A stretch of DNA of 64,000 bases from Pseudomonas sp. JUb42 (GCF_024807945.1 NZ_JANUFD010000013.1:168720-232719); one strand, 5' to 3'. Shown: positions 12,388 through 22,002, numbered from the stretch's first letter. A program made the numbers and translations. Notes: a model not told the origin generated them from the sequence alone.

Positions 12388-12846
12388 GTGTCGAGCAAGC
12401 TAGAAGAGTTGCAGGCCTTGCTGGCCCCGGTGGTCGTGGCCCTGGGCTATGAATGCTGGGGTATCGAGTTCACGGCACAGGGTCGTCACTCGATGTTGCG
12501 TATTTATATCGATAAAGAAGGCGGCGTCCTGGTTGATGACTGTGCAATTGTCAGTCGCCAGATTAGCGGGATTCTCGATGTTGAAGACCCGATCGCTGTT
12601 GAATACACGCTCGAAGTGTCTTCACCTGGCATGGAACGCCCACTGTTCACCATCGAACAGTTTGCTGCGCACGCCGGGGAACAAGTGAAGATAAAGTTGC
12701 GCTCGCCATTTGAAGGTCGACGCAATTTTCAGGGCCTTCTCCGCGGGGTGGAGGAGCAGGACATCGTGGTGCAGGTAGATGACCATGAGTTCCTGTTGCC
12801 GATCGACGGGATCGACAAAGCCAACATTATTCCCAAGTTTGACTGA
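12388..12846 (+). CDS. rimP: Ribosome maturation factor RimP
   Basis: 152 residues, needed for 30S subunit maturation. Visible family features are the N-terminal SSKLEELQALLAPVVVALGYE, the central DCAIVSRQISGILD and the core motif YTLEVSSPGMERPLF. The GTG at 12388 is chosen because GAGGGGG lies 5 bases upstream and family proteins begin MSSKLE. The ATG at 12370 would leave no ribosome site. First gene of the nusA-infB operon. Confidence 0.95.
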   Translation: MSSKLEELQALLAPVVVALGYECWGIEFTAQGRHSMLRIYIDKEGGVLVDDCAIVSRQISGILDVEDPIAVEYTLEVSSPGMERPLFTIEQFAAHAGEQVKIKLRSPFEGRRNFQGLLRGVEEQDIVVQVDDHEFLLPIDGIDKANIIPKFD

Positions 12847-12905
12847 GGCGTGCCAGATACTGCGGATCCCGCGGATCCAATGGCTTGCGAAAGGCGAGGC
12901 GTACG

Positions 12906-14387
12906 ATGAGCAAAGAAGTACTGCTGGTTGTTGAGTCGGTATCCAATGAAAAGGGCGTACCGGCCGGTGTGATTTTCGAAGCGCTGGAGCTGGCTTTGGC
13001 CACGGCTACCAAGAAACGCTTTGAAGATGAAGTAGAACTGCGTGTGGAAATCAATCGCCAGACCGGTAACTACGAGACGTTCCGTCTGTGGACCGTCGTT
13101 GAAGAAGACGACCTTGATGATCCGGCCATCGAAACCTGGCCGAGCAAGGTTGCACTGACTCATCCCGGCGCGAAGGTCGGTGATGTAGTAGAAGAGAAAA
13201 TCGAATCCATCGAGTTCGGCCGTATCGCTGCGCAGACTGCCAAGCAAGTCATCGTGCAGAAAGTGCGTGAAGCCGAGCGTGCCCAGGTCGTGGACGCCTA
13301 TCGCGAGCGTCTGGGTGAAATCATTTCCGGTACGGTCAAAAAGGTTACCCGCGACAACGTTATCGTTGACCTGGGCAACAACGCCGAAGCCCTGCTGGCA
13401 CGTGAGGACATCATTTCGCGGGAGACTTTCCGTGTCGGTGTTCGCGTGCGTGCCCTGCTCAAGGAAATCCGCACCGAGAACCGTGGTCCTCAGTTGATCC
13501 TCTCGCGTACGGCTCCGGAAATGCTCATCGAGCTGTTCCGCATTGAAGTACCGGAAATCGCCGAAGGCCTGATCGAGGTGATGGCTGCCTCCCGTGATCC
13601 GGGCTCTCGTGCAAAAATCGCTGTCCGTTCCAAGGACAAGCGTATCGATCCGCAAGGTGCCTGTATCGGCATGCGCGGTTCGCGTGTTCAGGCTGTATCG
13701 GGCGAGCTGGGTGGCGAGCGTGTGGACATCGTTCTTTGGGACGATAACCCTGCACAGTTCGTCATCAACGCCATGTCGCCCGCTGAAGTCGCGGCAATCA
13801 TCGTTGATGAGGATGCCCATGCAATGGACATCGCCGTCGGCGCGGACAATCTGGCCCAGGCGATCGGCCGTGGCGGTCAGAACGTGCGTCTGGCCAGTCA
13901 ATTGACCGGTTGGACCCTGAACGTGATGACCGAATCGGACATCCAGGCTAAGCAACAAGCGGAAACCGGCGACATCCTGCGCAACTTCATCGACGAGCTG
14001 GAAGTCGACGAAGATCTGGCACAGGTGCTGGTCGACGAAGGCTTCACCAGCCTGGAAGAGATTGCCTACGTACCGGTGGAAGAGATGCTCAACATCGACG
14101 GCTTTGACGAAGAAACCGTCAACGAGCTTCGTGCTCGTGCCAAGGATCGTTTGTTGACCAAAGCTATCGCTACTGAGGAAAAGCTGGCAGACGCCCATCC
14201 GGCCGAAGACCTGCTCTCGCTTGAGGGTATGGACAAGGATTTGGCGATGGAACTGGCGGTGCGCGGCGTAATTACCCGCGAAGACCTGGCCGAGCAGTCT
14301 ATTGATGACCTGCTCGACATCGACGGCATTGACGATGATCGTGCCGGCAAGTTGATCATGGCCGCCCGAGCCCACTGGTTCGAGTAA
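12906..14387 (+). CDS. nusA: Transcription termination/antitermination factor NusA
   Basis: 493 residues. It binds RNA polymerase and modulates pausing, termination and antitermination. Order of domains: N-terminal RNAP-binding region (1-130), S1 domain (about 135-200, GTVKKVTRDNVIVDLG), two KH domains (200-345, including IGMRGSRVQ and IGRGGQNVRLASQL), and two C-terminal acidic AR repeats (about 360-490). The ATG at 12906 (MSKEVLLV) is preferred to one 21 bp upstream. Confidence 0.98.
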   Translation: MSKEVLLVVESVSNEKGVPAGVIFEALELALATATKKRFEDEVELRVEINRQTGNYETFRLWTVVEEDDLDDPAIETWPSKVALTHPGAKVGDVVEEKIESIEFGRIAAQTAKQVIVQKVREAERAQVVDAYRERLGEIISGTVKKVTRDNVIVDLGNNAEALLAREDIISRETFRVGVRVRALLKEIRTENRGPQLILSRTAPEMLIELFRIEVPEIAEGLIEVMAASRDPGSRAKIAVRSKDKRIDPQGACIGMRGSRVQAVSGELGGERVDIVLWDDNPAQFVINAMSPAEVAAIIVDEDAHAMDIAVGADNLAQAIGRGGQNVRLASQLTGWTLNVMTESDIQAKQQAETGDILRNFIDELEVDEDLAQVLVDEGFTSLEEIAYVPVEEMLNIDGFDEETVNELRARAKDRLLTKAIATEEKLADAHPAEDLLSLEGMDKDLAMELAVRGVITREDLAEQSIDDLLDIDGIDDDRAGKLIMAARAHWFE

Positions 14388-14413
14388 GTGGCGCGGCCTG
14401 AGGAGAGAAGTGC

Positions 14414-16951
14414 ATGACGCAAGTCACGGTGAAAGAACTGGCCAAAGTGGTCGACACACCGGTAGAGCGCCTGTTACAGCAGATGCGTGAGGCAGGTCTG
14501 CCGCACACCGCCGCCGAGCAAGTTGTGACCGATAACGAGAAACAAGCCCTGTTGACGCATTTGAAAAGCGGTCACAAGGCCAAGGTGGAAGAGCCTCGCA
14601 AGATTACCTTGCAGCGCAAGACCACCAGCACCCTGCGCGTTGCTGGCAGCAAGAGCATCAGCGTTGAAGTGCGCAAGAAGAAAGTGTTCGTACAGCGCAG
14701 CCCCGAAGAAATCGAAGCTGAGCGCAAGCGCGAGCAGGACGAGCGTCGTGCAGTAGAGAATGCTGCGCGTCAGAAGGCTGAAGAAGAAAGCAAGCGTCGC
14801 GCCGAAGAAGAAGCGCGTCGCCAGCCGGCTGCTGCTCAGGATTCGTCCGCTGCTGCTCCTGCTCAGGAAGCGGCGCCTGCTGTATCGGCTGCTCCGGTTC
14901 TTGAAGCGATCGCCAATTCGGCCATCGACGCACCTACAGCACCTGCTGCCGATGCGCGCAAGCGTGACGAACCGCGTCGCCCTGACAAGCCGCGTGCCGA
15001 CGACAACCGTCGTGGCAGCAGCGACGGCGATCGCAAGAACGCCCCGCACCGCGCCTCCGTCAAGGAAAAGGCTCCGGCCCCGCGTGTTGCTCCGCGTACC
15101 ACCGATGAAGAAAGCGATAGCTTCCGTCGCGGCGGTCGTGGCAAGGCCAAGCTGAAGAAACGCAACGCCCACGGTTTCCAGAGCCCAACCGGCCCTGTCG
15201 TGCGCGAAGTGAAGATCGGCGAGACCATCACTGTGGGCGATCTGGCCCAGCAGATGTCGGTCAAGGCTGCTGAAATCATCAAGTTCATGTTCAAACTGGG
15301 TACGCCAGCGACCATCAACCAGGTACTCGATCAGGAAACTGCTCAACTGGTTGCCGAGGAACTGGGCCACAAAGTGACCCTGGTCAGCGACACCGCCCTG
15401 GAAGATTCCCTGGCCGAGTCCCTGAAGTTTGAAGGTGAGGCAGTTTCCCGTGCACCAGTCGTGACCGTAATGGGCCACGTTGACCACGGTAAGACGTCCC
15501 TGCTCGACTACATCCGTCGTGCCAAGGTAGCTGCTGGCGAAGCCGGTGGTATCACCCAGCACATCGGCGCATACCACGTCGAAACCGACCGTGGCATGGT
15601 GACGTTCCTCGACACCCCTGGTCACGCCGCGTTTACCGCAATGCGTGCCCGTGGTGCCAAGGCGACCGACATCGTGATCCTGGTGGTTGCGGCGGACGAC
15701 GGCGTAATGCCGCAGACCATCGAAGCTGTTCAACATGCCAAGGCCGCCGGTGTTCCGCTGGTCGTGGCAGTGAACAAGATCGACAAGCCGGGCGCCGATC
15801 TCGATCGCATCCGCAGCGAACTGTCGGTCCACGGCGTGACGTCGGAAGAGTGGGGTGGTGACACGCCATTCGTACCGGTCTCGGCGAAGATGGGTACTGG
15901 CGTCGACGAATTGCTCGAAGCCGTACTGCTGCAAGCCGAAGTTCTGGAACTGACTGCTACGCCGTCGGCTCCTGGCCGTGGTGTTGTCGTTGAATCGCGC
16001 CTGGACAAGGGCCGTGGCCCGGTGGCCACCGTGCTGGTTCAGGACGGTACGCTGCGTCAAGGCGACATGGTCCTGGTCGGTTCGAACTACGGCCGTGTAC
16101 GTGCCATGCTCGACGAGAACGGCAAGTCCATCAAGGAAGCCGGTCCTTCCATCCCTGTCGAGATTCTCGGCCTGGACGGTACCCCGGACGCTGGCGACGA
16201 GATGAGCGTTGTGGCTGACGAGAAGAAAGCCCGTGAAGTGGCTCTGTTCCGTCAAGGCAAGTTCCGCGAAGTCAAACTGGCTCGTGCTCACGCCGGCAAG
16301 CTGGAAAACATCTTCGAGAACATGGGTCAGGAAGAGAAGAAGACGCTCAACATCGTCCTCAAATCCGACGTCCGTGGTTCCCTCGAAGCGTTGAACGGCG
16401 CCTTGAACGGCCTGGGTAACGACGAAGTGCAAGTGCGCGTTGTCGGTGGCGGTGTCGGTGGTATCACCGAGTCCGACGCCAACCTGGCACTGGCTTCCAA
16501 CGCTGTACTGTTCGGCTTCAACGTGCGTGCCGATGCTGGCGCTCGCAAGATCGTCGAGCAGGAAGGCCTGGATATGCGTTACTACAACGTGATCTACGAC
16601 ATCATCGAAGACGTCAAGAAGGCCCTCACCGGCATGCTTGGCAGCGACGTCCGGGAGAACATCCTGGGTATCGCCGAAGTGCGTGACGTGTTCCGTTCGC
16701 CTAAGTTCGGTGCGATCGCAGGTTGCATGGTTATCGAAGGTGTTGTTCACCGTAACCGTCCAATCCGTGTACTGCGCGAAGACATCGTTATCTTCGAAGG
16801 CGAGCTGGAATCCCTGCGCCGCTTCAAGGATGACGCTTCCGAAGTACGTGCCGGCATGGAATGCGGTATCGGCGTCAAGAGCTACAACGACGTCAAGGTC
16901 GGTGACAAGATCGAAGTCTTCGAGAAGGTCCAAGTGGCTCGCAGCCTTTAA
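14414..16951 (+). CDS. infB: Translation initiation factor IF-2
   Basis: 845 residues. A GTPase that places fMet-tRNA on the 30S subunit and promotes subunit joining. It has an N-terminal IF2_N domain (MTQVTVKELAKVVDTPVERLL), a long Ala/Glu/Arg/Lys linker (about 95-250) and a second IF2_N (GETITVGDLAQQMSVKA). The G domain has G1 GHVDHGKTS, G3 DTPGHAAF and G4 NKID. C-terminal domains II-IV follow. It is 26 bp after nusA in the classic order. Confidence 0.98.
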   Translation: MTQVTVKELAKVVDTPVERLLQQMREAGLPHTAAEQVVTDNEKQALLTHLKSGHKAKVEEPRKITLQRKTTSTLRVAGSKSISVEVRKKKVFVQRSPEEIEAERKREQDERRAVENAARQKAEEESKRRAEEEARRQPAAAQDSSAAAPAQEAAPAVSAAPVLEAIANSAIDAPTAPAADARKRDEPRRPDKPRADDNRRGSSDGDRKNAPHRASVKEKAPAPRVAPRTTDEESDSFRRGGRGKAKLKKRNAHGFQSPTGPVVREVKIGETITVGDLAQQMSVKAAEIIKFMFKLGTPATINQVLDQETAQLVAEELGHKVTLVSDTALEDSLAESLKFEGEAVSRAPVVTVMGHVDHGKTSLLDYIRRAKVAAGEAGGITQHIGAYHVETDRGMVTFLDTPGHAAFTAMRARGAKATDIVILVVAADDGVMPQTIEAVQHAKAAGVPLVVAVNKIDKPGADLDRIRSELSVHGVTSEEWGGDTPFVPVSAKMGTGVDELLEAVLLQAEVLELTATPSAPGRGVVVESRLDKGRGPVATVLVQDGTLRQGDMVLVGSNYGRVRAMLDENGKSIKEAGPSIPVEILGLDGTPDAGDEMSVVADEKKAREVALFRQGKFREVKLARAHAGKLENIFENMGQEEKKTLNIVLKSDVRGSLEALNGALNGLGNDEVQVRVVGGGVGGITESDANLALASNAVLFGFNVRADAGARKIVEQEGLDMRYYNVIYDIIEDVKKALTGMLGSDVRENILGIAEVRDVFRSPKFGAIAGCMVIEGVVHRNRPIRVLREDIVIFEGELESLRRFKDDASEVRAGMECGIGVKSYNDVKVGDKIEVFEKVQVARSL

Positions 16952-17108
16952 GTCGCGAGCTGTAGGAGCCATGGTGGGTCGTCGCATGAAAATGCCTGCG
17001 CCCGCCCTGGACTCTAAACGCAACGCCCGGTCCGGCTTCTGCCAGGCCGGGCGTTTGCCGCTTTCAGACCATGCGGTAGTGCCGCAGGTCAGTGACAGGT
17101 AACAAGAC

Positions 17109-17510
17109 ATGGCAAAAGAATACAGCCGTACCCAACGTATCGGCGATCAGATGCAGCGCGAGCTGGCCCAACTGATCCGTCGCGAAGTAAAAGACCCGCG
17201 CGTAGGCCTGGTCACCATTACCGCTGTCGACGTCAGCCGTGACGTTGGCCACGCCAAGATCTTCATTACCGTGATGGGGCAGGACAGCGCCGAAGATATC
17301 GCCCAGTCGATCAAGGTACTGAACTCTGCCGCTGGCTTCCTGCGCATGCAGCTGGCCCGTGAGATGAAGCTGCGCAGCGTGCCTCAGTTGCACTTCCACT
17401 ACGACGAAAGCGTCGTGCGTGGCGCGCACCTGTCGGCGTTGATCGAGCGTGCGGTAGCCGAAGACGGTCAGCACCCACAGGCTGAAAAGCCAGACGGTAC
17501 TGAGGAGTAA
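17109..17510 (+). CDS. rbfA: 30S ribosome-binding factor RbfA
   Basis: 133 residues with a KH-like fold that assists late 16S rRNA 5'-end processing. Family features are the N-terminal RTQRIGDQMQRELAQLIRREVKDPR and the central LHFHYDES. A 157 bp gap after infB contains a hairpin (AACGCCCGG...CCGGGCGTT, 17020-17053) without a U-run. truB starts three bases after the stop and its Shine-Dalgarno GAGGAG lies inside the rbfA end. Confidence 0.97.
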   Translation: MAKEYSRTQRIGDQMQRELAQLIRREVKDPRVGLVTITAVDVSRDVGHAKIFITVMGQDSAEDIAQSIKVLNSAAGFLRMQLAREMKLRSVPQLHFHYDESVVRGAHLSALIERAVAEDGQHPQAEKPDGTEE

Positions 17511-17513
17511 GGC

Positions 17514-18431
17514 GTGGCTCAGGTCAAGCGTATACGCCGCAACGTTAGCGGAATCATCCTGCTCGACAAGCCACTGGGCTTCACTTCCAACGCGGCCTTG
17601 CAGAAGGTGCGCTGGCTGCTCAATGCAGAGAAGGCCGGGCATACCGGTAGCCTCGATCCACTGGCCACAGGCGTACTGCCCCTGTGCTTCGGTGAGGCGA
17701 CCAAGTTCTCGCAATACCTGCTCGATTCCGACAAAGGCTACGAAACCCTGATGCAGATGGGCAAGACCACCACCACCGCCGACGCGGAAGGTGATGTTCT
17801 TCAGGTGCGTCCGGTGACCGTTGGTCGTGCCGATATCGAAGCGGCATTGCCGGCTTTTCGTGGCGAAATCAGTCAGATACCACCGATGTACTCGGCCCTC
17901 AAGCGTGATGGCCAGCCCCTGTACAAGCTGGCCCGTGCCGGGGAAGTGGTGGAGCGCGAGGCGCGTTCTGTTACTATTGCGCGCCTGGAATTGCTTGCCT
18001 GCGAAGGCGAGACTGCCCGTTTGGCGGTCGATTGCAGCAAAGGCACCTATATCCGCACGCTGGTCGAAGATATTGGTGAAAAACTGGGTTGTGGTGCATA
18101 TGTAGCGCAGTTGCGCCGCACACAAGCGGGACCATTCAACCTGGCCCAGACCGTAACCCTGGAAGAGCTGGAGCGGGTGCATGCTGAGGGTGGCAATGAA
18201 GCCATTGACCAATTTCTCATGCCTTCCGACAGTGGGTTGCTACACTGGCCGCTGTTGCAGTTTTCCGAGCACAGTTCGTTCTATTGGCTGCATGGTCAGC
18301 CCGTAAGAGCACCGGACGCGCCGCAGTCAGGCATGGTTCGGGTGCAAGATCATGAAGGACGCTTCATCGGTATCGGTGAAGTGAGTGAAGACGGGCGTAT
18401 CGCGCCGCGTCGCTTGATTCGGTCAGAATGA
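17514..18431 (+). CDS. truB: tRNA pseudouridine-55 synthase TruB
   Basis: 305 residues. It makes pseudouridine 55 in the T loop of tRNAs. The catalytic Asp48 is in HTGSLDPLATGVLPLC. Other conserved blocks are GYETLMQMGKTT, the PPMYSALK motif and the KGTYIRTLVEDIG motif. A C-terminal PUA-like domain covers about the last 60 residues. The GTG start at 17514 has GAGGAG seven bases upstream. Confidence 0.97.
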   Translation: MAQVKRIRRNVSGIILLDKPLGFTSNAALQKVRWLLNAEKAGHTGSLDPLATGVLPLCFGEATKFSQYLLDSDKGYETLMQMGKTTTTADAEGDVLQVRPVTVGRADIEAALPAFRGEISQIPPMYSALKRDGQPLYKLARAGEVVEREARSVTIARLELLACEGETARLAVDCSKGTYIRTLVEDIGEKLGCGAYVAQLRRTQAGPFNLAQTVTLEELERVHAEGGNEAIDQFLMPSDSGLLHWPLLQFSEHSSFYWLHGQPVRAPDAPQSGMVRVQDHEGRFIGIGEVSEDGRIAPRRLIRSE

Positions 18432-18575
18432 CCGGACCCCGGGCCATGTGAATGGCTTGGGTACGAGGATGGCTGTCAACAGGCACGGTCATTTCTCACT
18501 TTTTAATACGAGGGTTTGCCCTCGGCCTGTTGAAACCGTCTCCCTGGAGCGGTTTCTTGATAAAGGAATGCCCAA

Positions 18576-18845
18576 ATGGCACTCAGCGTTGAAGATAAAG
18601 CTCAAATCGTAACCGACTACCAGCAAGCTGTTGGTGATACTGGTTCGCCAGAAGTGCAAGTTGCACTGCTGACCGCCAACATCAACAAACTGCAAGGCCA
18701 CTTCAAGGCCAACGGTAAGGACCACCACTCGCGTCGCGGTCTGATCCGTATGGTAAACCAGCGTCGCAAGCTGCTGGATTACCTGAAAGGTAAGGACGTT
18801 AGCCGTTACAGCTCCCTGATTGCTCGTCTGGGTCTGCGTCGCTAA
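18576..18845 (+). CDS. rpsO: 30S ribosomal protein S15
   Basis: 89 residues, the standard S15 length. It binds the central domain of 16S rRNA. Features are DTGSPEVQVALLTANI and HHSRRGLIRMVNQRRKLLDYL. The 144 bp leader contains a CGAGGG...CCCTCG hairpin (18509-18524) and a GAAACCG...CGGTTTC hairpin (18532-18556) just before the AAGGAA site. S15 often autoregulates through such leader folds, but this element was not matched to a known one. Confidence 0.98.
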   Translation: MALSVEDKAQIVTDYQQAVGDTGSPEVQVALLTANINKLQGHFKANGKDHHSRRGLIRMVNQRRKLLDYLKGKDVSRYSSLIARLGLRR

Positions 18846-19018
18846 TAACGATGCGGTAAGAGGTTGGTTGTCTGTCATGAGCCGTCGGTTATCCGGTGGT
18901 TCTGGCAGGCTCCCAGCCTCTAGTTTTATCTGGACTGCCGAAGGGTCCGATTCCCCTCGCTGCCCAAGAATTCGCAAGAAACCAGTTCCCCCAAGAGCCA
19001 CAAAGAAGGTAGGAAACC

Positions 19019-21124
19019 GTGAACCCGGTAATCAAAAAGTTTCAATTCGGTCAATCGACCGTAACCCTCGAGACTGGCCGTATTGCCCGTCAAGCCTCTG
19101 GTGCTGTATTGGTCACCGTTGACGACGACGTCACCGTTCTCGTGACTGTGGTCGGCGCCAAGACTGCTGACCCAAGCAAAGGCTTCTTCCCCCTTTCCGT
19201 GCACTACCAGGAAAAAACCTACGCCGCCGGCAAGATCCCTGGTGGTTTCTTCAAGCGCGAAGGCCGTCCTTCCGAGAAAGAGACCCTGACCTCGCGTCTG
19301 ATCGATCGTCCGATCCGCCCGCTGTTCCCTGAAGGCTTCATGAACGAAGTGCAGGTTGTCTGCACCGTCGTCTCCACCAGCAAGAAAACCGATCCGGACG
19401 TCGCTGCGATGATCGGTACTTCGGCTGCCCTGGCAATCTCCGGCATCCCTTTCGACGGCCCGATCGGCGCCGCTCGCGTTGCTTTCCACGAAAGCACCGG
19501 CTACCTGCTGAACCCGACTTACGAGCAACTCAAGGCTTCGAGCCTGGACATGGTCGTTGCCGGTACCGAAGAAGCCGTTCTGATGGTTGAATCGGAAGCC
19601 AAAGAGCTGACCGAAGACCAGATGCTGGGCGCTGTACTGTTCGCCCACGACGAATTCCAGTCGGTGATCAAGGCTGTCAAAGAGCTGGCCGCTGAAGCTG
19701 CCAAGCCTACCTGGGCCTGGGAAGCCAAGCCGGAAGCCACCGCGCTGCTGGGCGCCATCCGTGCCGAATTTGGCGACGCGATCTCCCAGGCCTACACCAT
19801 CACCGTCAAGGCCGACCGTTACGCTCGTCTGGGCGAGCTGAAAGACCAGATCGTCGCCAAGTTGTCCGGTGAAGAAGGCCAGCCGACTTCCAGCGAAGTC
19901 AAAGCCGCTTTCGGCGAAATCGAATACCGCACCGTTCGCGAAAACATCGTCAACGGCAAGCCACGTATCGACGGTCGCGACACCAAAACTGTACGTCCGC
20001 TGAACATCGAAGTCGGTGTTCTGCCGAAGACTCACGGTTCGGCGCTGTTCACCCGTGGCGAAACTCAGGCACTGGTCGTTGCCACCCTGGGTACTGCGCG
20101 TGACGCACAGCTGCTCGACACCCTCGAAGGCGAGAAAAAAGACCCCTTCATGCTGCACTACAACTTCCCTCCGTTCTCGGTGGGCGAGTGTGGTCGCATG
20201 GGCGGCGCGGGTCGTCGTGAAATCGGTCACGGTCGTCTGGCTCGTCGTTCGGTCCAGGCCATGCTGCCTGCTGCCGACGTGTTCCCGTACACCATCCGTG
20301 TTGTGTCGGAAATCACCGAGTCCAACGGCTCCAGCTCCATGGCTTCGGTCTGCGGCGCTTCCCTGGCTCTGATGGACGCTGGCGTACCGATGAAGGCACC
20401 TGTTGCCGGTATCGCCATGGGTCTGGTCAAAGAAGGCGAGAAGTTCGCCATCCTGACCGACATTCTGGGTGACGAAGATCACCTGGGCGACATGGACTTC
20501 AAAGTAGCCGGTACTGCCAAAGGTGTTACCGCGCTGCAGATGGACATCAAGATCAAAGGCATCACCGAAGAAATCATGGAGATCGCCCTGGGCCAGGCCC
20601 TGGAAGCTCGCCTGAACATTCTCGGTCAGATGAACCAGATCATCGGTCAGTCCCGTAGCGAACTGTCGGAAAATGCTCCGACCATGATCGCGATGAAGAT
20701 CGACACCGACAAGATCCGTGACGTCATCGGTAAAGGCGGCGCCACCATCCGTGCCATCTGTGAAGAGACCAAGGCTTCGATCGACATCGAAGACGACGGC
20801 TCCATCAAGATCTTCGGCGAATCCAAGGAAGCGGCTGAGGCAGCACGTCAGCGCGTCCTGGGTATCACCGCTGAGGCCGAGATCGGCAAGATCTACGTCG
20901 GCAAGGTTGAGCGCATCGTCGACTTCGGCGCATTCGTCAACATCCTGCCTGGCAAGGACGGTCTGGTGCACATCTCGATGCTGAGCGACGCTCGCGTAGA
21001 GAAAGTTACCGACATCCTGAAAGAAGGCCAGGAAGTTGAAGTACTGGTACTGGACGTGGACAACCGCGGCCGTATCAAGCTGTCGATCAAAGACGTCGCA
21101 GCAGCCAAGGCATCGGGCGTTTAA
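19019..21124 (+). CDS. pnp: Polynucleotide phosphorylase
   Basis: 701 residues. A 3'-5' phosphorolytic exoribonuclease of the RNA degradosome. It has two RNase PH-like cores (about 1-210 and 310-545), the alpha-helical linker between them, a KH domain (IRDVIGKGGATIRAICEET) and a C-terminal S1 domain (GKIYVGKVERIVDFGAFVNILPG). The start is GTG. The 173 bp leader after rpsO lacks an obvious terminator, so rpsO-pnp is probably co-transcribed. Confidence 0.98.
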   Translation: MNPVIKKFQFGQSTVTLETGRIARQASGAVLVTVDDDVTVLVTVVGAKTADPSKGFFPLSVHYQEKTYAAGKIPGGFFKREGRPSEKETLTSRLIDRPIRPLFPEGFMNEVQVVCTVVSTSKKTDPDVAAMIGTSAALAISGIPFDGPIGAARVAFHESTGYLLNPTYEQLKASSLDMVVAGTEEAVLMVESEAKELTEDQMLGAVLFAHDEFQSVIKAVKELAAEAAKPTWAWEAKPEATALLGAIRAEFGDAISQAYTITVKADRYARLGELKDQIVAKLSGEEGQPTSSEVKAAFGEIEYRTVRENIVNGKPRIDGRDTKTVRPLNIEVGVLPKTHGSALFTRGETQALVVATLGTARDAQLLDTLEGEKKDPFMLHYNFPPFSVGECGRMGGAGRREIGHGRLARRSVQAMLPAADVFPYTIRVVSEITESNGSSSMASVCGASLALMDAGVPMKAPVAGIAMGLVKEGEKFAILTDILGDEDHLGDMDFKVAGTAKGVTALQMDIKIKGITEEIMEIALGQALEARLNILGQMNQIIGQSRSELSENAPTMIAMKIDTDKIRDVIGKGGATIRAICEETKASIDIEDDGSIKIFGESKEAAEAARQRVLGITAEAEIGKIYVGKVERIVDFGAFVNILPGKDGLVHISMLSDARVEKVTDILKEGQEVEVLVLDVDNRGRIKLSIKDVAAAKASGV

Positions 21125-21148
21125 TCACCCCGTAGCATGGCGTTACGA

Positions 21149-21173
21149 GAGGGGCCCTTCGGGGCCCTTTTTC
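21149..21173 (+). terminator. Terminator after pnp
   Basis: Hairpin GGGGCCC-TTC-GGGGCCC followed by TTTTT, about 25 bases after the pnp stop. Confidence 0.9.
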
Positions 21174-21220
21174 GTGGGCGCGTGAAAAATCCACAAGGGA
21201 ACTTTTTGCTGTTTTTGATA

Positions 21221-21239
21221 CACATGCAACTTGCATGTG
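21221..21239. promoter_or_regulatory. 19 bp perfect palindrome, candidate enhancer-binding site
   Basis: CACATGCAA-C-TTGCATGTG, a 9+1+9 perfect inverted repeat. It lies about 93 bp upstream of a -24/-12 promoter, a plausible distance for a sigma-54 activator site. The activator is unknown. Confidence 0.45.
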
Positions 21240-21331
21240 CGCTCAGGGGCGAACGGGCAATCTGCACGATCGGGTGAATTAGTGTATTTTTCAAGTTATT
21301 GATTTTAAAGGACTAAATTTTAAAATCGGAT

Positions 21332-21346
21332 TGGCACAGCGATTGC
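21332..21346 (+). promoter_or_regulatory. Sigma-54 (-24/-12) promoter of the BON-domain gene
   Basis: TGGCAC-AGCGA-TTGC has GG and GC exactly 10 bases apart, matching the sigma-54 consensus TGGCAC-N5-TTGC fully. The expected start of transcription is about 21358, 59 bases before the ATG. Confidence 0.75.
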
Positions 21347-21416
21347 GATAGTAATGGTAACCCTGCTGCCACGATTGATACTGGCGCAGATCTTGAAGAA
21401 AAACAGGAGTTACCCC

Positions 21417-21773
21417 ATGAAGAAGTTCGCTATCGCTGCTGCTACTGCCACCGCCCTGACGCTGACCCTGGCAAACGCTGCGTTTGCCGATACGACTGCT
21501 CCGTCCCAAAAGCCAATGGTGATTGCTGCCGGTGAAGTGGCCAAGGCCAAGGAAGAGACTTCTGATACCTGGATCACCACCAAGGTCAAATCCGACCTGG
21601 TAACCGAGAAAGGTATCCCTGGCACCGACATCAAGGTCGAAACCAACAAAGGCGTGGTTTCCCTGTCATCGACAGTAGCTATTACTGCAGCCCAGAAAAC
21701 CACCGCAGTGGCTATCGCCAAGAAAATCAAAGGCGTACGTGCTGTATCGGCTGATGGCCTGAAAGCCGAGTAA
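21417..21773 (+). CDS. Periplasmic BON-domain protein (OsmY-like)
   Basis: 118 residues. An N-terminal signal peptide (MKKFAIAAATATALTLTLANAAFA) with cleavage near residue 24 is followed by one BON domain (about 48-118: WITTKVKSDLVTEKGIPG, VSLSSTV). BON proteins are envelope proteins often linked to osmotic or membrane stress; the exact role here is unknown. AGGAGT lies 7 bases before the ATG at 21417. It appears monocistronic, between the pnp terminator and its own terminator, behind a sigma-54-type promoter. Confidence 0.9.
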   Translation: MKKFAIAAATATALTLTLANAAFADTTAPSQKPMVIAAGEVAKAKEETSDTWITTKVKSDLVTEKGIPGTDIKVETNKGVVSLSSTVAITAAQKTTAVAIAKKIKGVRAVSADGLKAE

Positions 21774-21814
21774 GGTTCAAGCGTTTGCCCTGAGTCCTGG
21801 ATAAGGGCATTGCT

Positions 21815-21843
21815 GGCCCCGACCTTGTGTCGGGGCCTTTTTA
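21815..21843 (+). terminator. Terminator after the BON-domain gene
   Basis: Hairpin GGCCCCGAC-CTTGT-GTCGGGGCC followed by TTTTT. Confidence 0.92.
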
Positions 21844-21883
21844 TATCTGCAGATTGGCAACAAAATTTGTATATGGAATGCAA

Positions 21884-21976
21884 TGTAGGAGCTGGCTTGC
21901 TGGCGATAGCGTTGGGCCGGTCTATGACGCTATTACGAGTGCTTTGCACTCGATCGCCAGCAAGCCGGCTCCCACA
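21884..21976. repeat. Paired REP palindrome (inverted repeats)
   Basis: Arms TGTAGGAGCTGGCTTGCTGG... (21884-21907) and ATCGCCAGCAAGCCGGCTCC... (21953-21976) face each other across 45 bp. This is the common Pseudomonas extragenic REP doublet. The right arm is identical over 24 bases to that at 26569-26592. Confidence 0.85.
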
Positions 21977-22002
21977 GGGATTGCATTTGAATCTGAAAGG
22001 CG

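Noticed and set aside
16961..16976. REP-like half site (TGTAGGAGCC) after infB
   Set aside because: Only about ten bases match and no inverted partner is present.
18941..18966. tRNA T-arm-like sequence (GGGTCCGATTCCCC) in the rpsO-pnp gap
   Set aside because: No matching acceptor, D or anticodon arms could be built around it, so it is not called a tRNA; it may be part of the pnp leader fold.
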